64,000 nucleotides of DNA from an uncultured Gammaproteobacteria bacterium (GTDB lineage: Bacteria > Pseudomonadota > Gammaproteobacteria > Eutrophobiales > Eutrophobiaceae), in contig CALSOP010000002.1 of the NCBI GenBank assembly GCA_943788005.1, positions 774,573 to 838,572 on the forward strand, in the 5' to 3' direction. The position numbers and the translations under genes were made by a program. Position 1 is the first letter of the stretch. Each line of letters opens with the position of its first letter. This document shows positions 53,168 to 63,354 of the stretch, one piece after another. The notes beneath the pieces are model-generated. The model ran no database searches, was not told the DNA's origin, and saw nothing but the letters and a program-made list of their open reading frames with translations.

Positions 53168-54694
53168 ATGAACATGTTTGATGAATACAATAATCTAATT
53201 GAAGAGGCCAGTCGACGTATCTATGCCGTTGCCAAGCGGACAGATCTGGATCACGCGCCGCAACTATCACTCCGGCATAAGAATAACATTTGGTTAAAAC
53301 GTGAGGATCAGCAGCCGGTTTTTTCATATAAGCTGCGCGGCGCCTACAATATGATCGCTTCATTATCCGAAGGGGATCGTGAACGTGGTGTGATTACTGC
53401 CTCTGCTGGCAACCATGCCCAAGGCGTAGCTATGGCGACACAAGGTCTGAAGATGAAGTCGATCATCGTTATGCCAAAGACAACGCCTGATATCAAGGTC
53501 AATTCCGTCAAACGCATGGGCGCTGATGTGATCTTGCATGGCAATACTTACGATGATGCCAAAGACTATGCAATCAACATGTCGGATGAAAAAGGCATGT
53601 GTTATATCCCACCTTATGATCATCCCTTGATCATTGCTGGGCAAGCAACGGTAGGCGTAGAACTGATAGAGCAACACCCCACTAGACCAGATATTATTTT
53701 TGTGCCCATCGGCGGCGGCGGTTTGATTGCAGGTATCGCAGCCTATACTCATGCGAATTATCCCGATATAAAAATCATTGGTGTTGAACCCGATGAAGCA
53801 CCTTGCATGCATCATGCCCTGGAAGCCGGCGAACGTGTTGTATTAGATAAAATTGGTATCTTTGCTGATGGAGCTGCGGTTAAACAAGCCGGAGAGGAAA
53901 ACTACCGAATCACAAAAGAACTGGTTGATGAGATCTTATTAGTCAGCATCGATGAGATTTGCGCGTCAGTAAAAGATATCTTCGAGGATACACGCTCAAT
54001 CCCGGAACCCGCTGGCGCATTAGCACTTGCCGGTTTAAAACAGTATGTCGCCAGAGAAAAAATAAGCGATAAAGAATTGGTTGCCATCTTTAGTGGCGCC
54101 AATGTTAATTTTGATCGCCTGCGTCATATCGCAGAGTTGACTGCCTTAGGTGAAAACAAAGAAGCCTTAATCTCAATAATGATCCCGGAACGTCCCGGTA
54201 GCTTTCGGCATCTTTGTCACGACCTTGGCCCGCGTTTGATCACTGAATTTAATTATCGCTATAGCGATAATAGCGACGCCTATGTATTTGCTGGCGTTCA
54301 ATTAAAACAAGGCGTCGAAGAAAAGAACAAACTAATCAATCACCTTAAAGAAAAAGGTTATAACGTTGTCGATCTCAGTAACGATGTTGTCGCCAAGATG
54401 CACATTCGCCACATGGTCGGCGGCCATGCGCCTCAAGCGGGCGATGAAATTATCTATCGCTTTGAATTCCCGGAACGATCCGGTGCGCTGTTACATTTTT
54501 TAACCGAAATGGGAGAACGCTGGAATATCAGTTTGTTTCATTACCGAAACCATGGTGCAGCTTATGGTCGAGTATTGATGGGCTTTCAAGTTAAAGAAAA
54601 TGAACAAGAAGAGTTTCAAAAATTTGTTGATAAATTAGGGATTCCTTATTGGGATGAGTCTGATAATCCTGCTTATCAGACTTTTCTGAGATAG
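53168..54694 (+). CDS. ilvA: Biosynthetic threonine deaminase
   Basis: 508-residue PLP enzyme making 2-oxobutanoate for isoleucine. PLP Lys55 lies in [15 protein letters not shown], the phosphate loop in [11 protein letters not shown], and two C-terminal ACT-like regulatory domains (about 325-410 and 420-505, [15 protein letters not shown] and [15 protein letters not shown]) give feedback control by isoleucine. Divergent from rpiA; convergent with the cyclotransferase gene. Confidence 0.96.
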   Translation: MNMFDEYNNLIEEASRRIYAVAKRTDLDHAPQLSLRHKNNIWLKREDQQPVFSYKLRGAYNMIASLSEGDRERGVITASAGNHAQGVAMATQGLKMKSIIVMPKTTPDIKVNSVKRMGADVILHGNTYDDAKDYAINMSDEKGMCYIPPYDHPLIIAGQATVGVELIEQHPTRPDIIFVPIGGGGLIAGIAAYTHANYPDIKIIGVEPDEAPCMHHALEAGERVVLDKIGIFADGAAVKQAGEENYRITKELVDEILLVSIDEICASVKDIFEDTRSIPEPAGALALAGLKQYVAREKISDKELVAIFSGANVNFDRLRHIAELTALGENKEALISIMIPERPGSFRHLCHDLGPRLITEFNYRYSDNSDAYVFAGVQLKQGVEEKNKLINHLKEKGYNVVDLSNDVVAKMHIRHMVGGHAPQAGDEIIYRFEFPERSGALLHFLTEMGERWNISLFHYRNHGAAYGRVLMGFQVKENEQEEFQKFVDKLGIPYWDESDNPAYQTFLR

Positions 54695-54750
54695 TAGTTA
54701 TATTTTAAATTAGTTTTGCCGTGTAAATGTAAAACCAACTTAAAAAAGTA

Positions 54751-55155
54751 TTACCAACTTGTTATATCCCTTAAATATTTATTTAAATACTTCCGCTTAA
54801 ATTCTTCAAGCGACCATGCTTGTTCATCAAGACGATGACTGTATTCATCTTTAATTACATAAACAAACGCTTGTTGCGTTTCACCAACAACATCAACCAA
54901 AAGACGTTCATATAAAATATCTTCAAACTGATCGAGCAAGACTAATGCATGAGCACTGACTTCCTTATATAAGATGCCATCTATAAATTGAGATGGATTT
55001 TTTATAATCCCCGGGTATGTTCTATTTTTGATCTTTAAACATTGATAACCATTTAATCTTGCGGGCACAAAGGGAAGGTTTAAACCCGTGACGAGCTTCA
55101 TCACTTCGGGTATTTGTAAGGTACCGTAGGTAAAAACAGAATGAGAAGCACTCAT
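54751..55155 (-). CDS. Gamma-glutamylcyclotransferase-like (AIG2) family protein
   Basis: 134 residues of the GGCT/AIG2 fold. Substrate loop FTYGTLQIPEVM and the catalytic Glu region LLDQFEDILYERLLVDV. True gamma-glutamylcyclotransferase or gamma-glutamylamine activity cannot be told from the sequence. It follows thrB on the same strand by 25 bp, so the two may be cotranscribed. Confidence 0.85.
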   Translation of the reverse strand: MSASHSVFTYGTLQIPEVMKLVTGLNLPFVPARLNGYQCLKIKNRTYPGIIKNPSQFIDGILYKEVSAHALVLLDQFEDILYERLLVDVVGETQQAFVYVIKDEYSHRLDEQAWSLEEFKRKYLNKYLRDITSW

Positions 55156-55180
55156 AACATAACAACGGTCAGCAAATTGA

Positions 55181-56134
55181 TCAGGGTTGCCACATCTCCA
55201 TCAACTCATCAGGATGATTAACACGATGCTCAATGATTTTTTTAAACACATCCGGATCTTTAATATGCGTCATCTCACCATCACGAGGAAAATGCTTGTC
55301 TTGTAATCGAGATAACCAAAACCGTAATGCAGCAGCACGCAAAACAACCTGCCATGCATCGCGTTCGTGTTGCTCTATGGATCGTACTGTTTGATAGGCT
55401 TGCAAAAGCGCTGCGGAATTTTGTTTGTTACGTTTTACATCTCCATTCATGCACCAGTCATTTATAGTTACCGCCAAATCATAAAGGGAGCATCCATTGT
55501 AGGCATAATAAAAATCGATCATTCCGGTAAGCTCATCGCCAATGAATAACGCGTTGTCTCGAAACAGATCGGCATGGATTACCGAGGTCGGCAACTTACC
55601 TAATTGGGTCGCATCATGATAGGCAAGCTCTTGTTGCAGCAAGGACTGTTCTTCCTTTTTTAATTTCGGCATCACCCGCTCGGCGGTTTGTATTCGCCAA
55701 TCATTCCCGCGAGAGGCCTGCCGCTTAAGATTGAATCCGCTACTCGCAACATGCATGCGCGCCATATGCACACCTATCGCGCGGCATTGCTTTTCATTGG
55801 GAATATCGATACTGGCACCATTAAGCCTTTTCACCAATGCCGCCGGCTTGCCATTTAAAACACGGAGATAGTTTCCCTGATTATCTTTAACAGGATGGGC
55901 AGTCGGAATGTTTGCTTCTGCAAGAAACGCCATCAGCTCAAGAAAGTAGGGCAGCTCTTCGAGAGAGAGCTCTTCAAACAAGGTCAGTACATATTGGCCT
56001 TTGCTAGTCGTTACAAAGTAGTTGGTATTTTCTATACCGTCACTGATACCCGCGAACTGCTGTAATTGTCCGAGCGAATAATTTTCAAGGAACTCATCGA
56101 GTTCATGCGGCAAAACATTTGTATAAACCGACAT
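55181..56134 (-). CDS. thrB: Homoserine kinase, type II (APH-fold)
   Basis: 317-residue kinase of threonine synthesis, of the aminoglycoside-phosphotransferase fold seen in Pseudomonas and relatives, not the GHMP type of E. coli. Start ATG 56134 (MSVYTNVLPHELDEFLENY); the frame is open 18 codons further but unmatched. Catalytic loop VIHADLFRDNALFIG with the Asp-Asn pair and metal motif GMIDFYYAYNG. Together with ilvA it links threonine and isoleucine synthesis. Next to DUF2782 and polA, a typical gammaproteobacterial order. Confidence 0.94.
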   Translation of the reverse strand: MSVYTNVLPHELDEFLENYSLGQLQQFAGISDGIENTNYFVTTSKGQYVLTLFEELSLEELPYFLELMAFLAEANIPTAHPVKDNQGNYLRVLNGKPAALVKRLNGASIDIPNEKQCRAIGVHMARMHVASSGFNLKRQASRGNDWRIQTAERVMPKLKKEEQSLLQQELAYHDATQLGKLPTSVIHADLFRDNALFIGDELTGMIDFYYAYNGCSLYDLAVTINDWCMNGDVKRNKQNSAALLQAYQTVRSIEQHERDAWQVVLRAAALRFWLSRLQDKHFPRDGEMTHIKDPDVFKKIIEHRVNHPDELMEMWQP

Positions 56135-56233
56135 AGTACTTTTTAATGCGTCAGGAGTTGTCTGTTTGTTCTCAAAGAGAACTAACAAAGATTAGTAAGC
56201 TGTGACTTGTTGCTCAAATAAACCAGAATCAAA

Positions 56234-56572
56234 TTACCAGGTAAACAGGACCCATTCAGGAACCGCTGGATCTTCTAACTCGTACCGATGATCCATCTGC
56301 CCGTCTCCATCAAGATCCTTTATATAGTATACGGGACCAAAAGCGGGGGTTACCTTAACCATATAAAGCTGGCCATTAACCCGATATTCCTCAATCACGG
56401 CATCTTTTTTACGGATGATGGTTACTTCAGGCTCAATATTTTCACCCGTTTCGAGTGGATCAGGCAGCTCTGGCGGCTCAGGGACTGGCTCTAGACCACC
56501 CGGGTTTGAATTACCCGCCATTACAGCCGTTGACGCTATGAAGAGTGTTAATGAGATTAAAAACTTATTCAT
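56234..56572 (-). CDS. DUF2782 family exported protein
   Basis: 112 residues with a signal peptide (1-19, ending VMA). A Pro/Glu-rich stretch (GGLEPVPEPPELPDPLETGE) is followed by the DUF2782 beta domain (VTIIRKKDAVIEEYRVNGQLYMVKVTPAFGPVYYIKD). The family is usually encoded between thrB and polA, as here. Function unknown. It ends in an aromatic pair (FTW). Confidence 0.9.
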   Translation of the reverse strand: MNKFLISLTLFIASTAVMAGNSNPGGLEPVPEPPELPDPLETGENIEPEVTIIRKKDAVIEEYRVNGQLYMVKVTPAFGPVYYIKDLDGDGQMDHRYELEDPAVPEWVLFTW

Positions 56573-56751
56573 TCTGCCTTTCCTTTACAGGTATTGGGAA
56601 GCTACTTTACCACCTCAATCTGCTTAGATGAAGTAGATCGATATTCATATTGAATTTTAGATATTAGCCCCTGCAAAAGTCTGAGATTTTTCCTTGAAAC
56701 TGTCATAATTTAACCTCTTAAAACCTCAATCACTCTAAAAATCGATACTCT

Positions 56752-59493
56752 ATGTCTGAACATACAATGGTCCTTGTTGATGGATCTTATTATCTATTTC
56801 GTGCCTACCACGCTATAAGAGACCTGACCAATGCTGAGGGCGAGCCAACTAACGCTATCTATGGCGTCATCAACATGATGCAAAAACACTTAACAGAAGG
56901 CGGGCCAGATTACTTTGCCATTATTTTCGATGCCAAGGGCAAGACATTTCGCAATGACCTTTATGCCGACTATAAAGCGAATCGGCCACCCATGCCGGAC
57001 GACCTTGTTTGCCAGATTCAGCCTTTACATGATCTGATCCGCGCAATGGGCGTCCCTCTCTTAATGATCGATGGCGTTGAAGCCGATGACGTGATCGCTA
57101 CCTTGTCCAGACAGGCCGCAAGCAAGGGCATCAAAACGGTTGTTTCTACCGGCGACAAAGATCTTGCACAAATGGTTAACGATCGCATTCACTTGATCAA
57201 TACAATGAGCGATGTCTATCTGGATCCTGCTGGCGTTGAAGAAAAGTTTGGTGTCCAGCCAGAACAAATCATCGATTATCTATCACTAATGGGCGATACC
57301 GCAGACAACGTACCGGGAGTACCTAAAGTTGGGCCAAAGACTGCCGTAAAGTGGTTAAACCAATATGGCTCACTGGATGAAGTCATCGCCCATGCCGACG
57401 AAATAAAAGGCAAGGTTGGTGAAAACCTGAGGGAGTTCATGCCGCAACTACCTCTAAGCCGGGAACTGGTTACGCTTAAGTATGATGTTGAGCTAGATTT
57501 TACACCTGAACAACTAGTCATAAGCGCACCAGACAATTCTGCCTTAAAAGAGATGTATAAACGCTGGAACTTTAGATCATGGCTGTCTCAGCTTGAAGAA
57601 GACAGCGAAGAGATGTCCGTAGACAACAAGCCTGAAACATCCAAGATAACGACTACCGCAACTTCAAGCTCAGAGGCTAAAGCTGATCCAGTATACGAAA
57701 CAATACTATCAACAGCACAACTGGATCAGTGGCTATCAAAGCTAGAAAAGGCGGCATTGATCTCTATCGATACAGAGACGACCAGCCTGGACTACATGCA
57801 AGCAGAGATCGTAGGCGTTTCATTTGCAGTTGATGAAAATCATGCCGCCTATGTTCCGCTTCAACATGATTATGCCGGCGCACCGGAACAGTTGCCATTA
57901 ACCAGCACGCTTGAAAAACTTAAACCGTTACTGGAAAACGAAGATATAAAAAAGGTAGGGCAAAACCTGAAATATGATCTGGAAGTTTTTGCCAATTATG
58001 ACATCACGCTACGAGGCATAGAACATGACACTATGTTGGCTTCTTATGTCGTAAACAGCACCGCCAGTCGTCATGACATGGACACCTTGGCATTAAATTA
58101 TTTAAATATTGAAACCATTCATTATGAGGATGTTGCTGGCAAAGGAGCTAAACAAATCCCTTTTAACCAGGTCAGCATAGAAGTCGCTGCACCGTATGCC
58201 GCTGAAGACGCTGATATCGTATTAAAACTCCATCGTGTTTTAAGTTCTGATCTGGAAGAACACATACAACTTAAGCAAGTCTATAACAACATCGAAATAC
58301 CGCTTTTGACAGTGCTAGCACGAATCGAACGTAATGGCGTAGTCATTGACTCAGACATGTTGATGCAGCAGGCACACGACTTAACAAGGCGCATGCAAGA
58401 GATTGAGATCGAGGCACATAATCTTGCCGGAGAGACATTTAATATAAGCTCGCCAAAACAAATTCAGACTATCTTATATGAGAAAATGGAGCTCCCAATA
58501 CTGGCTAAAACCCCAAAAGGACAGCCGTCGACAGCCGAGTCTGTATTACAAGAGTTGGCCGAAGATTATAAATTACCCCAACTGATTCTGGATTACCGGA
58601 GCATGAGCAAGCTTTGTTCAACCTATACAGATAAATTACCACAGATGGTCAACCCCAAAACCGGCCGCGTTCATACTTCATATCACCAAGCCGTGGCTGC
58701 GACCGGCAGGCTCTCGTCATCCAACCCTAATCTACAAAACATTCCTATTCGTACACCGGAAGGCAGGAAGATTCGACAAGCGTTTATCGCACCAGCAGGC
58801 TACACCATGGTTGCCGCCGATTATTCTCAAATAGAATTACGTATCATGGCGCACCTGTCTGGCGACAAGGGCCTGCTTGACGCTTTTGCTAAAGGCCTGG
58901 ACATTCACAAGACAACCGCTGCAGAAGTCTTCTCTTTAGCAATTGATGAAGTAGATAACGATCAACGTCGAGCTGCTAAGGCGATCAACTTTGGCTTGAT
59001 CTACGGCATGTCAGCATTTGGCCTTGCTAAGCAACTTGGCGTTAGCCGAACTGAGGCTCAGCAATATGTTGAACTCTATTTCAGTCGCTACCCAGGGGTG
59101 AAGATTTTTATGGATAACACCCGAGAAAAGGCCAAGGAAGATGGCTTTGTTGAGACTGTCTACCAACGGAGACTGTATTTACCGGAAATCAATGCACGTA
59201 ATGCGGCACGGCGGCAATACGCTGAACGAACAGCAATTAACGCCCCAATGCAGGGCACAGCAGCCGATATCATAAAACTCGCCATGATTAACATAGACAA
59301 CTGGCTACAAGAGTCGACTATAGACGCAATAATGATCATGCAGGTTCATGATGAATTAGTTTTTGAAGTAGCAAACAATGAGCTTGAGCCCTTTATTGAT
59401 GAAATTAATGCCCGCATGTCGAAGAACGAACTATTAAGCGTGCCACTAGAAGTCGATATTGGCTATGGAAATAATTGGGATGAGGCGCATTAA
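56752..59493 (+). CDS. polA: DNA polymerase I
   Basis: 913-residue repair and Okazaki-fragment polymerase. 5'-3' exonuclease domain (1 to about 290, LVDGSYYLFRAYHA, STGDKDLAQMV), 3'-5' proofreading domain (about 315-500) with intact acidic residues (SIDTET...KYDLEVF...YAAEDADI), and family A polymerase domain with motif A ADYSQIELRIMAHLSGD, motif B RRAAKAINFGLIYG and motif C MQVHDELVFEV. All three activities look present. Confidence 0.97.
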   Translation: MSEHTMVLVDGSYYLFRAYHAIRDLTNAEGEPTNAIYGVINMMQKHLTEGGPDYFAIIFDAKGKTFRNDLYADYKANRPPMPDDLVCQIQPLHDLIRAMGVPLLMIDGVEADDVIATLSRQAASKGIKTVVSTGDKDLAQMVNDRIHLINTMSDVYLDPAGVEEKFGVQPEQIIDYLSLMGDTADNVPGVPKVGPKTAVKWLNQYGSLDEVIAHADEIKGKVGENLREFMPQLPLSRELVTLKYDVELDFTPEQLVISAPDNSALKEMYKRWNFRSWLSQLEEDSEEMSVDNKPETSKITTTATSSSEAKADPVYETILSTAQLDQWLSKLEKAALISIDTETTSLDYMQAEIVGVSFAVDENHAAYVPLQHDYAGAPEQLPLTSTLEKLKPLLENEDIKKVGQNLKYDLEVFANYDITLRGIEHDTMLASYVVNSTASRHDMDTLALNYLNIETIHYEDVAGKGAKQIPFNQVSIEVAAPYAAEDADIVLKLHRVLSSDLEEHIQLKQVYNNIEIPLLTVLARIERNGVVIDSDMLMQQAHDLTRRMQEIEIEAHNLAGETFNISSPKQIQTILYEKMELPILAKTPKGQPSTAESVLQELAEDYKLPQLILDYRSMSKLCSTYTDKLPQMVNPKTGRVHTSYHQAVAATGRLSSSNPNLQNIPIRTPEGRKIRQAFIAPAGYTMVAADYSQIELRIMAHLSGDKGLLDAFAKGLDIHKTTAAEVFSLAIDEVDNDQRRAAKAINFGLIYGMSAFGLAKQLGVSRTEAQQYVELYFSRYPGVKIFMDNTREKAKEDGFVETVYQRRLYLPEINARNAARRQYAERTAINAPMQGTAADIIKLAMINIDNWLQESTIDAIMIMQVHDELVFEVANNELEPFIDEINARMSKNELLSVPLEVDIGYGNNWDEAH

Positions 59494-59659
59494 AAGCAAG
59501 ATCAATTACTTTATTCTGTATCAGTGATCGTCTTATAATTCACATTATGACATTGGCGCTTATATGCTAATATATTTATTAGAATCAATAATTTTAAAAA
59601 ATAACTTAAAATAAACGCATCACTCCATAACTCATCGAGTTTCATCGAAACAACTTATT

Positions 59660-60409
59660 ATGTTAATTATTCCCGCCATAGATATTAAAAACGGAAAATG
59701 TGTCCGTCTCAGCCAAGGACAGATGGACCAGGAAACCATATATTCTGATGACCCGGTAGCAATGGCCGATAAGTGGATCGAGGCTGGGGCAAGGCGCCTG
59801 CATATTGTTGATCTTGATGGCGCTGTTCATGGTGTACCAAGCAACGCCGATGTTATCCACGCAATGGTTGAAGCACACCCCGACGTACCTATACAAGTAG
59901 GCGGTGGAATTCGCGACGAAGATACCATTCAGACTTATTTAGATGTGGGTGTTTCTTATGTCATTATCGGTACGCGCGCTGTTACAACACCACATTTTGT
60001 ATCAGACGTTTGTCTTGAGTTTCCAGGCCACATCATTGTCGGGCTTGATGCAAAGAATGGAAAGCTAGCAACTAACGGTTGGTCAAAACTATCTCATCAC
60101 GATGCGAATGACATGGCGCAACGTTTTGAAGATGACGGCGTTGCCGCAATCATATTTACCGATATAGGCCGTGACGGCATGTTAAATAACGTGAATGTCG
60201 AAGCGACCGTCGATCTTTGCAGCAATATCACCATCCCTGTTATTGCATCTGGCGGTGTCAGCAACCTTGACGACATACGCACTCTGTGTGATGTAAGCGA
60301 AGAAGGTATCTTTGGCGTCATTACCGGCCGCGCTATTTATGAAGGCACCCTTGATTTTGCAGAAGCACAAAAATTAGCAGACAAACTCTGCGCCGATAAA
60401 TCAAATTAA
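59660..60409 (+). CDS. hisA: HisA: phosphoribosylformimino-5-aminoimidazole carboxamide ribotide isomerase
   Basis: 249-residue TIM-barrel isomerase of histidine synthesis. [17 protein letters not shown] at the start (catalytic Asp), paired phosphate sites [11 protein letters not shown] and [11 protein letters not shown]. It opens the hisA-hisF-hisI-hisE-tatABC run; its stop overlaps the hisF ATG by one base. Confidence 0.97.
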   Translation: MLIIPAIDIKNGKCVRLSQGQMDQETIYSDDPVAMADKWIEAGARRLHIVDLDGAVHGVPSNADVIHAMVEAHPDVPIQVGGGIRDEDTIQTYLDVGVSYVIIGTRAVTTPHFVSDVCLEFPGHIIVGLDAKNGKLATNGWSKLSHHDANDMAQRFEDDGVAAIIFTDIGRDGMLNNVNVEATVDLCSNITIPVIASGGVSNLDDIRTLCDVSEEGIFGVITGRAIYEGTLDFAEAQKLADKLCADKSN

Positions 60410-61182
60410 TGGGCCTCGCAAAACGCATCATACCTTGCCTTGATGTAGATAAAGGCCGGGTAGTTAAAGGCGTTCAATTTGTCGATATCCGCGATGCAGG
60501 CGATCCTGTAGAGGTGGCCAAACGCTATGATCTTCAAGGCGCTGATGAAATCACCTTTCTTGATATTACCGCTAGCAGCGATGACCGAGACACCATAGTA
60601 CATGTCGTTGAGGAGGTCGCGAGCCAAGTCTTTATACCGTTAACCGTTGGCGGCGGAATTCGATCTGTTGATGATATTAAGCGCATGCTTATAGCTGGCG
60701 CTGACAAAGTCAGCATAAATACTGCTGCGGTTCATGACCCTGAATTCGTACGACGCGCTGCCACACAATTTGGGTCACAGTGCATAGTTGTCGCAATTGA
60801 CGCCAAAAGCGTTCGTACAGGCGAGGAGGAAAATAGTTGGGAAGTATTCACTCACGGCGGACGCAAGACAACTGGGCTAGATGTCGTAGACTGGGCAAAA
60901 AAAATGGCCGAATATGGCGCCGGGGAAATCTTGCTAACCAGCATGGATCGTGATGGCACCAGAGATGGTTTCGATATCGAGCTTACTAAGGCAGTCAGTG
61001 ATGCTGTCAATATTCCGGTAATCGCCTCTGGTGGTGTAGGTAACCTGGAACATCTCGCGGAGGGCGTACTCTACGGAAAGGCGAACGCTGTTCTCGCAGC
61101 CAGCATCTTTCACTTTGGCGAGCATACTGTTGCTGAAGCCAAACAATGCATGTCCAAAAGAAATATTGAGGTTCGTTTGTAA
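60409..61182 (+). CDS. hisF: Imidazole glycerol phosphate synthase, cyclase subunit
   Basis: 257-residue TIM-barrel cyclase partner of His[23 protein letters not shown] (catalytic Asp), [28 protein letters not shown] (second catalytic Asp) and [11 protein letters not shown]. Coupled to hisA; hisH, its obligate partner, is encoded about 10 kb away on the opposite strand. Confidence 0.97.
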   Translation: MGLAKRIIPCLDVDKGRVVKGVQFVDIRDAGDPVEVAKRYDLQGADEITFLDITASSDDRDTIVHVVEEVASQVFIPLTVGGGIRSVDDIKRMLIAGADKVSINTAAVHDPEFVRRAATQFGSQCIVVAIDAKSVRTGEEENSWEVFTHGGRKTTGLDVVDWAKKMAEYGAGEILLTSMDRDGTRDGFDIELTKAVSDAVNIPVIASGGVGNLEHLAEGVLYGKANAVLAASIFHFGEHTVAEAKQCMSKRNIEVRL

Positions 61183-61199
61183 CACATCCGGTATCAAAT

Positions 61200-61583
61200 A
61201 TGAGTTCATGGCTAGACAAGATCAAATGGAATAGTGATGGCTTGGTTCCTGTCGTTGTACAGGAGACAGGATCGCTTCAAGTACTTATGCATGCCTGGAT
61301 GAACCGCGAATCGTTAGAAAAGACCGCTGAAAGCAGGAAAGCCGTTTATTGGTCACGTTCTCGTCAATCCCTTTGGACGAAAGGGGAGTCGTCCGGGCAT
61401 TATCAAAATGTTGAATCGATACAGCTTGATTGTGATTTCGACACATTATTACTTACTGTCAAACAAGAGGGCGGTATCGCCTGTCATACCGGCAGACACC
61501 ATTGCTTTTTTATGTCTCTTGTCGACGAACAGTGGCAAACGACCGAAGACATATTAAAAAATCCACAGGATATCTATAAATAG
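61200..61583 (+). CDS. hisI: Phosphoribosyl-AMP cyclohydrolase
   Basis: 127-residue zinc enzyme, monofunctional. KWNSDGLVPVVVQETGSLQVLMHAWMNRESL, SRSRQSLWTKGESSGHYQNV, the metal Asp pair in LDCDFDTLLLTV, and the zinc Cys-His cluster IACHTGRHHCFF. HisE is encoded separately just downstream. Confidence 0.96.
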   Translation: MSSWLDKIKWNSDGLVPVVVQETGSLQVLMHAWMNRESLEKTAESRKAVYWSRSRQSLWTKGESSGHYQNVESIQLDCDFDTLLLTVKQEGGIACHTGRHHCFFMSLVDEQWQTTEDILKNPQDIYK

Positions 61584-61593
61584 CGGGCCGACA

Positions 61594-61914
61594 ATGAAAC
61601 AAGACATTCTAAATTCGCTTTCAGAAATACTGGATCAACGTAAACAAGCCAGTCCTGATGAGTCATACACCGCCAAGCTGTTCAATGATGGCGTCGATAG
61701 TATTCTGAAAAAGGTTGGCGAAGAAGCGACTGAGACTATAATTGCATCTAAATCAGGTGATAATGCTGCTATCATTCACGAAGTTGCCGACTTGTGGTTC
61801 CACACGCTTGTGCTGCTGAAGCATCATGGGCTTGATCATGCCGATATTTTAGCTGAGCTTGAGTCGCGTTTTGGTTTGTCTGGATTAGAAGAAAAAGCCA
61901 ACCGTAAAGGTTAG
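61594..61914 (+). CDS. hisE: Phosphoribosyl-ATP pyrophosphatase
   Basis: 106-residue MazG-like enzyme of the second histidine step. [37 protein letters not shown] with the conserved EE..E metal site and [19 protein letters not shown]. 10 bp after hisI. Confidence 0.96.
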   Translation: MKQDILNSLSEILDQRKQASPDESYTAKLFNDGVDSILKKVGEEATETIIASKSGDNAAIIHEVADLWFHTLVLLKHHGLDHADILAELESRFGLSGLEEKANRKG

Positions 61915-62009
61915 TTTCCCTTTTCAGTCCCCTGATCAAGCTTGCTTGTCGGTTTGAATTCGGGTCAACTATCATTAAAGAAACTATCATTTGTTTGGAG
62001 AGAATAAGC

Positions 62010-62246
62010 ATGGGCTTTGGTATACCCGAATTATTAATAATTCTATTAATCGTTGCGCTTCTATTTGGCACAAAAAAACTACGCAATATGGGTGGTGATT
62101 TGGGTAGCGCACTAAAAAGCTTCAGAAGCGCGGTAAAGGAACCTGAAGAAAAAGAAAAAATAGTAGAGCCTTCTGAAACCCCCTCACAAGGGCAAGTCAT
62201 AGAAGGCGAGGTTGAATCACAGAGTGAAGACACTTCAAAAACCTGA
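62010..62246 (+). CDS. tatA: Sec-independent protein translocase subunit TatA
   Basis: 78-residue pore-forming subunit for export of folded proteins. Short membrane helix ([20 protein letters not shown]) followed by the amphipathic helix with the FG hinge ([15 protein letters not shown]) and an acidic tail. Start at ATG 62010 with TTGGAGAGAATAAGC upstream; the open frame has a TTG 15 bases earlier. It follows hisE, an arrangement seen in Pseudomonas and relatives. Confidence 0.94.
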   Translation: MGFGIPELLIILLIVALLFGTKKLRNMGGDLGSALKSFRSAVKEPEEKEKIVEPSETPSQGQVIEGEVESQSEDTSKT

Positions 62247-62277
62247 TCACTGATCACCCTACCTTAACAATACCGGC

Positions 62278-62565
62278 ATGTTTGACATCGGCTTTTGGGA
62301 ACTGGCTATAATTGCAATCATTGCCTTAATAGTTATTGGCCCAGAACGACTACCAAAATTCGCCCATGACGCGGGCCGCTTTGTTAACAAAATACGACGC
62401 TTTATCAACAATGCCAAAAATGAGCTTGAGAAGGAACTTGAGTTTGAGCAAGTGGACGATCTTCAGAAAGACATTAATCGTATTGATGACCTGATGAAGC
62501 AGGCACCGGATCGCATTATTCTAGGACAGCCTGATGACGATAAAGACAATGAAGCAGAAAAATAA
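62278..62565 (+). CDS. tatB: Sec-independent protein translocase subunit TatB
   Basis: 95-residue partner of TatC for substrate binding. MFDIGFWELAIIAIIALIVIGPERLPKFAHDAGRF is diagnostic of TatB (the GPERLP hinge), then an amphipathic charged helix (KIRRFINNAKNELEKELEFEQV). Slightly shorter C-terminus than in E. coli. Confidence 0.94.
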   Translation: MFDIGFWELAIIAIIALIVIGPERLPKFAHDAGRFVNKIRRFINNAKNELEKELEFEQVDDLQKDINRIDDLMKQAPDRIILGQPDDDKDNEAEK

Positions 62566-62583
62566 ACGCATCACTTTTTTGTC

Positions 62584-63354
62584 ATGACGGACGTTAACTC
62601 AGACACTGAACAACCGTTAATTTCTCACCTGATAGAATTAAGGTCTTGTGCGCTACGCGCTGTAATATGCGTTTTTGTAATACTGTTGATATTGCTTCCT
62701 TTTTCAAATCAGATATATGGCTACATCGCGACACCATTGATAGCGGAACTGCCTGAAGGCAGCCACATGATAGCGACAGAAGTAGCATCGCCTTTTTTTG
62801 CTCCGTTTAAACTTACTTTGTTCTGTGCGATTTTTATAACAATCCCTTACATTCTTTATCAAGCCTGGTCTTTTATTTCTCCTGGCCTTTATGCAAACGA
62901 AAAGAAATTTACAGTACCTTTGTTGATTAGCAGCAGCTTGCTTTTCTATATAGGAGTAGCATTTGCTTACTACATCGTCTTTCCCGTGTTGTTCTCCTTT
63001 CTAACAGCTACCGCACCGGAAGGCGTACAAATCATGACGGACATAAATCATTATTTAAATTTTATTATTAAGCTTTTCTTTGCCTTTGGTGTTTCTTTTG
63101 AAATTCCAGTTGCAACATTCTTATTGACTAGAACCGGTTTTGTTAGCGTTGATAAACTGGCCGCTAATCGTCCTTATATAATTGTGCTGGCATTTTTTAT
63201 CGGGATGCTATTGACGCCGCCAGATGTGATATCTCAAATTTTGTTAGCGGTACCAATCTGGTTGCTTTTCGAGAGCGGACTTATTGTCAGCCGATACTAT
63301 GAAGACAAAAAAAACATGTCAGACACAACTAATGAAAAAGCTCAGGGTGATTAA
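62584..63354 (+). CDS. tatC: Sec-independent protein translocase subunit TatC
   Basis: 256-residue six-helix core of the Tat translocase, which recognises twin-arginine signals. PLISHLIELRSCALRAVICV at the N-terminus, the periplasmic cap with SPFFAPFKLTLFCAIFITIPYILYQAWSFISPGLYANEKK, the conserved Glu in FGVSFEIPVATFLL, and ALFIGMLLTPPDVISQ-type loop. Its stop shares the palindrome TTAA with the stop of the convergent C13 peptidase gene. Confidence 0.97.
   Translation: MTDVNSDTEQPLISHLIELRSCALRAVICVFVILLILLPFSNQIYGYIATPLIAELPEGSHMIATEVASPFFAPFKLTLFCAIFITIPYILYQAWSFISPGLYANEKKFTVPLLISSSLLFYIGVAFAYYIVFPVLFSFLTATAPEGVQIMTDINHYLNFIIKLFFAFGVSFEIPVATFLLTRTGFVSVDKLAANRPYIIVLAFFIGMLLTPPDVISQILLAVPIWLLFESGLIVSRYYEDKKNMSDTTNEKAQGD

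Noticed and set aside
59611..62576. 16-bp exact repeat AAATAAACGCATCACT before hisA and before tatC
   Set aside because: In 64 kb of AT-rich sequence a single 16-bp repeat is compatible with chance, and the contexts differ.
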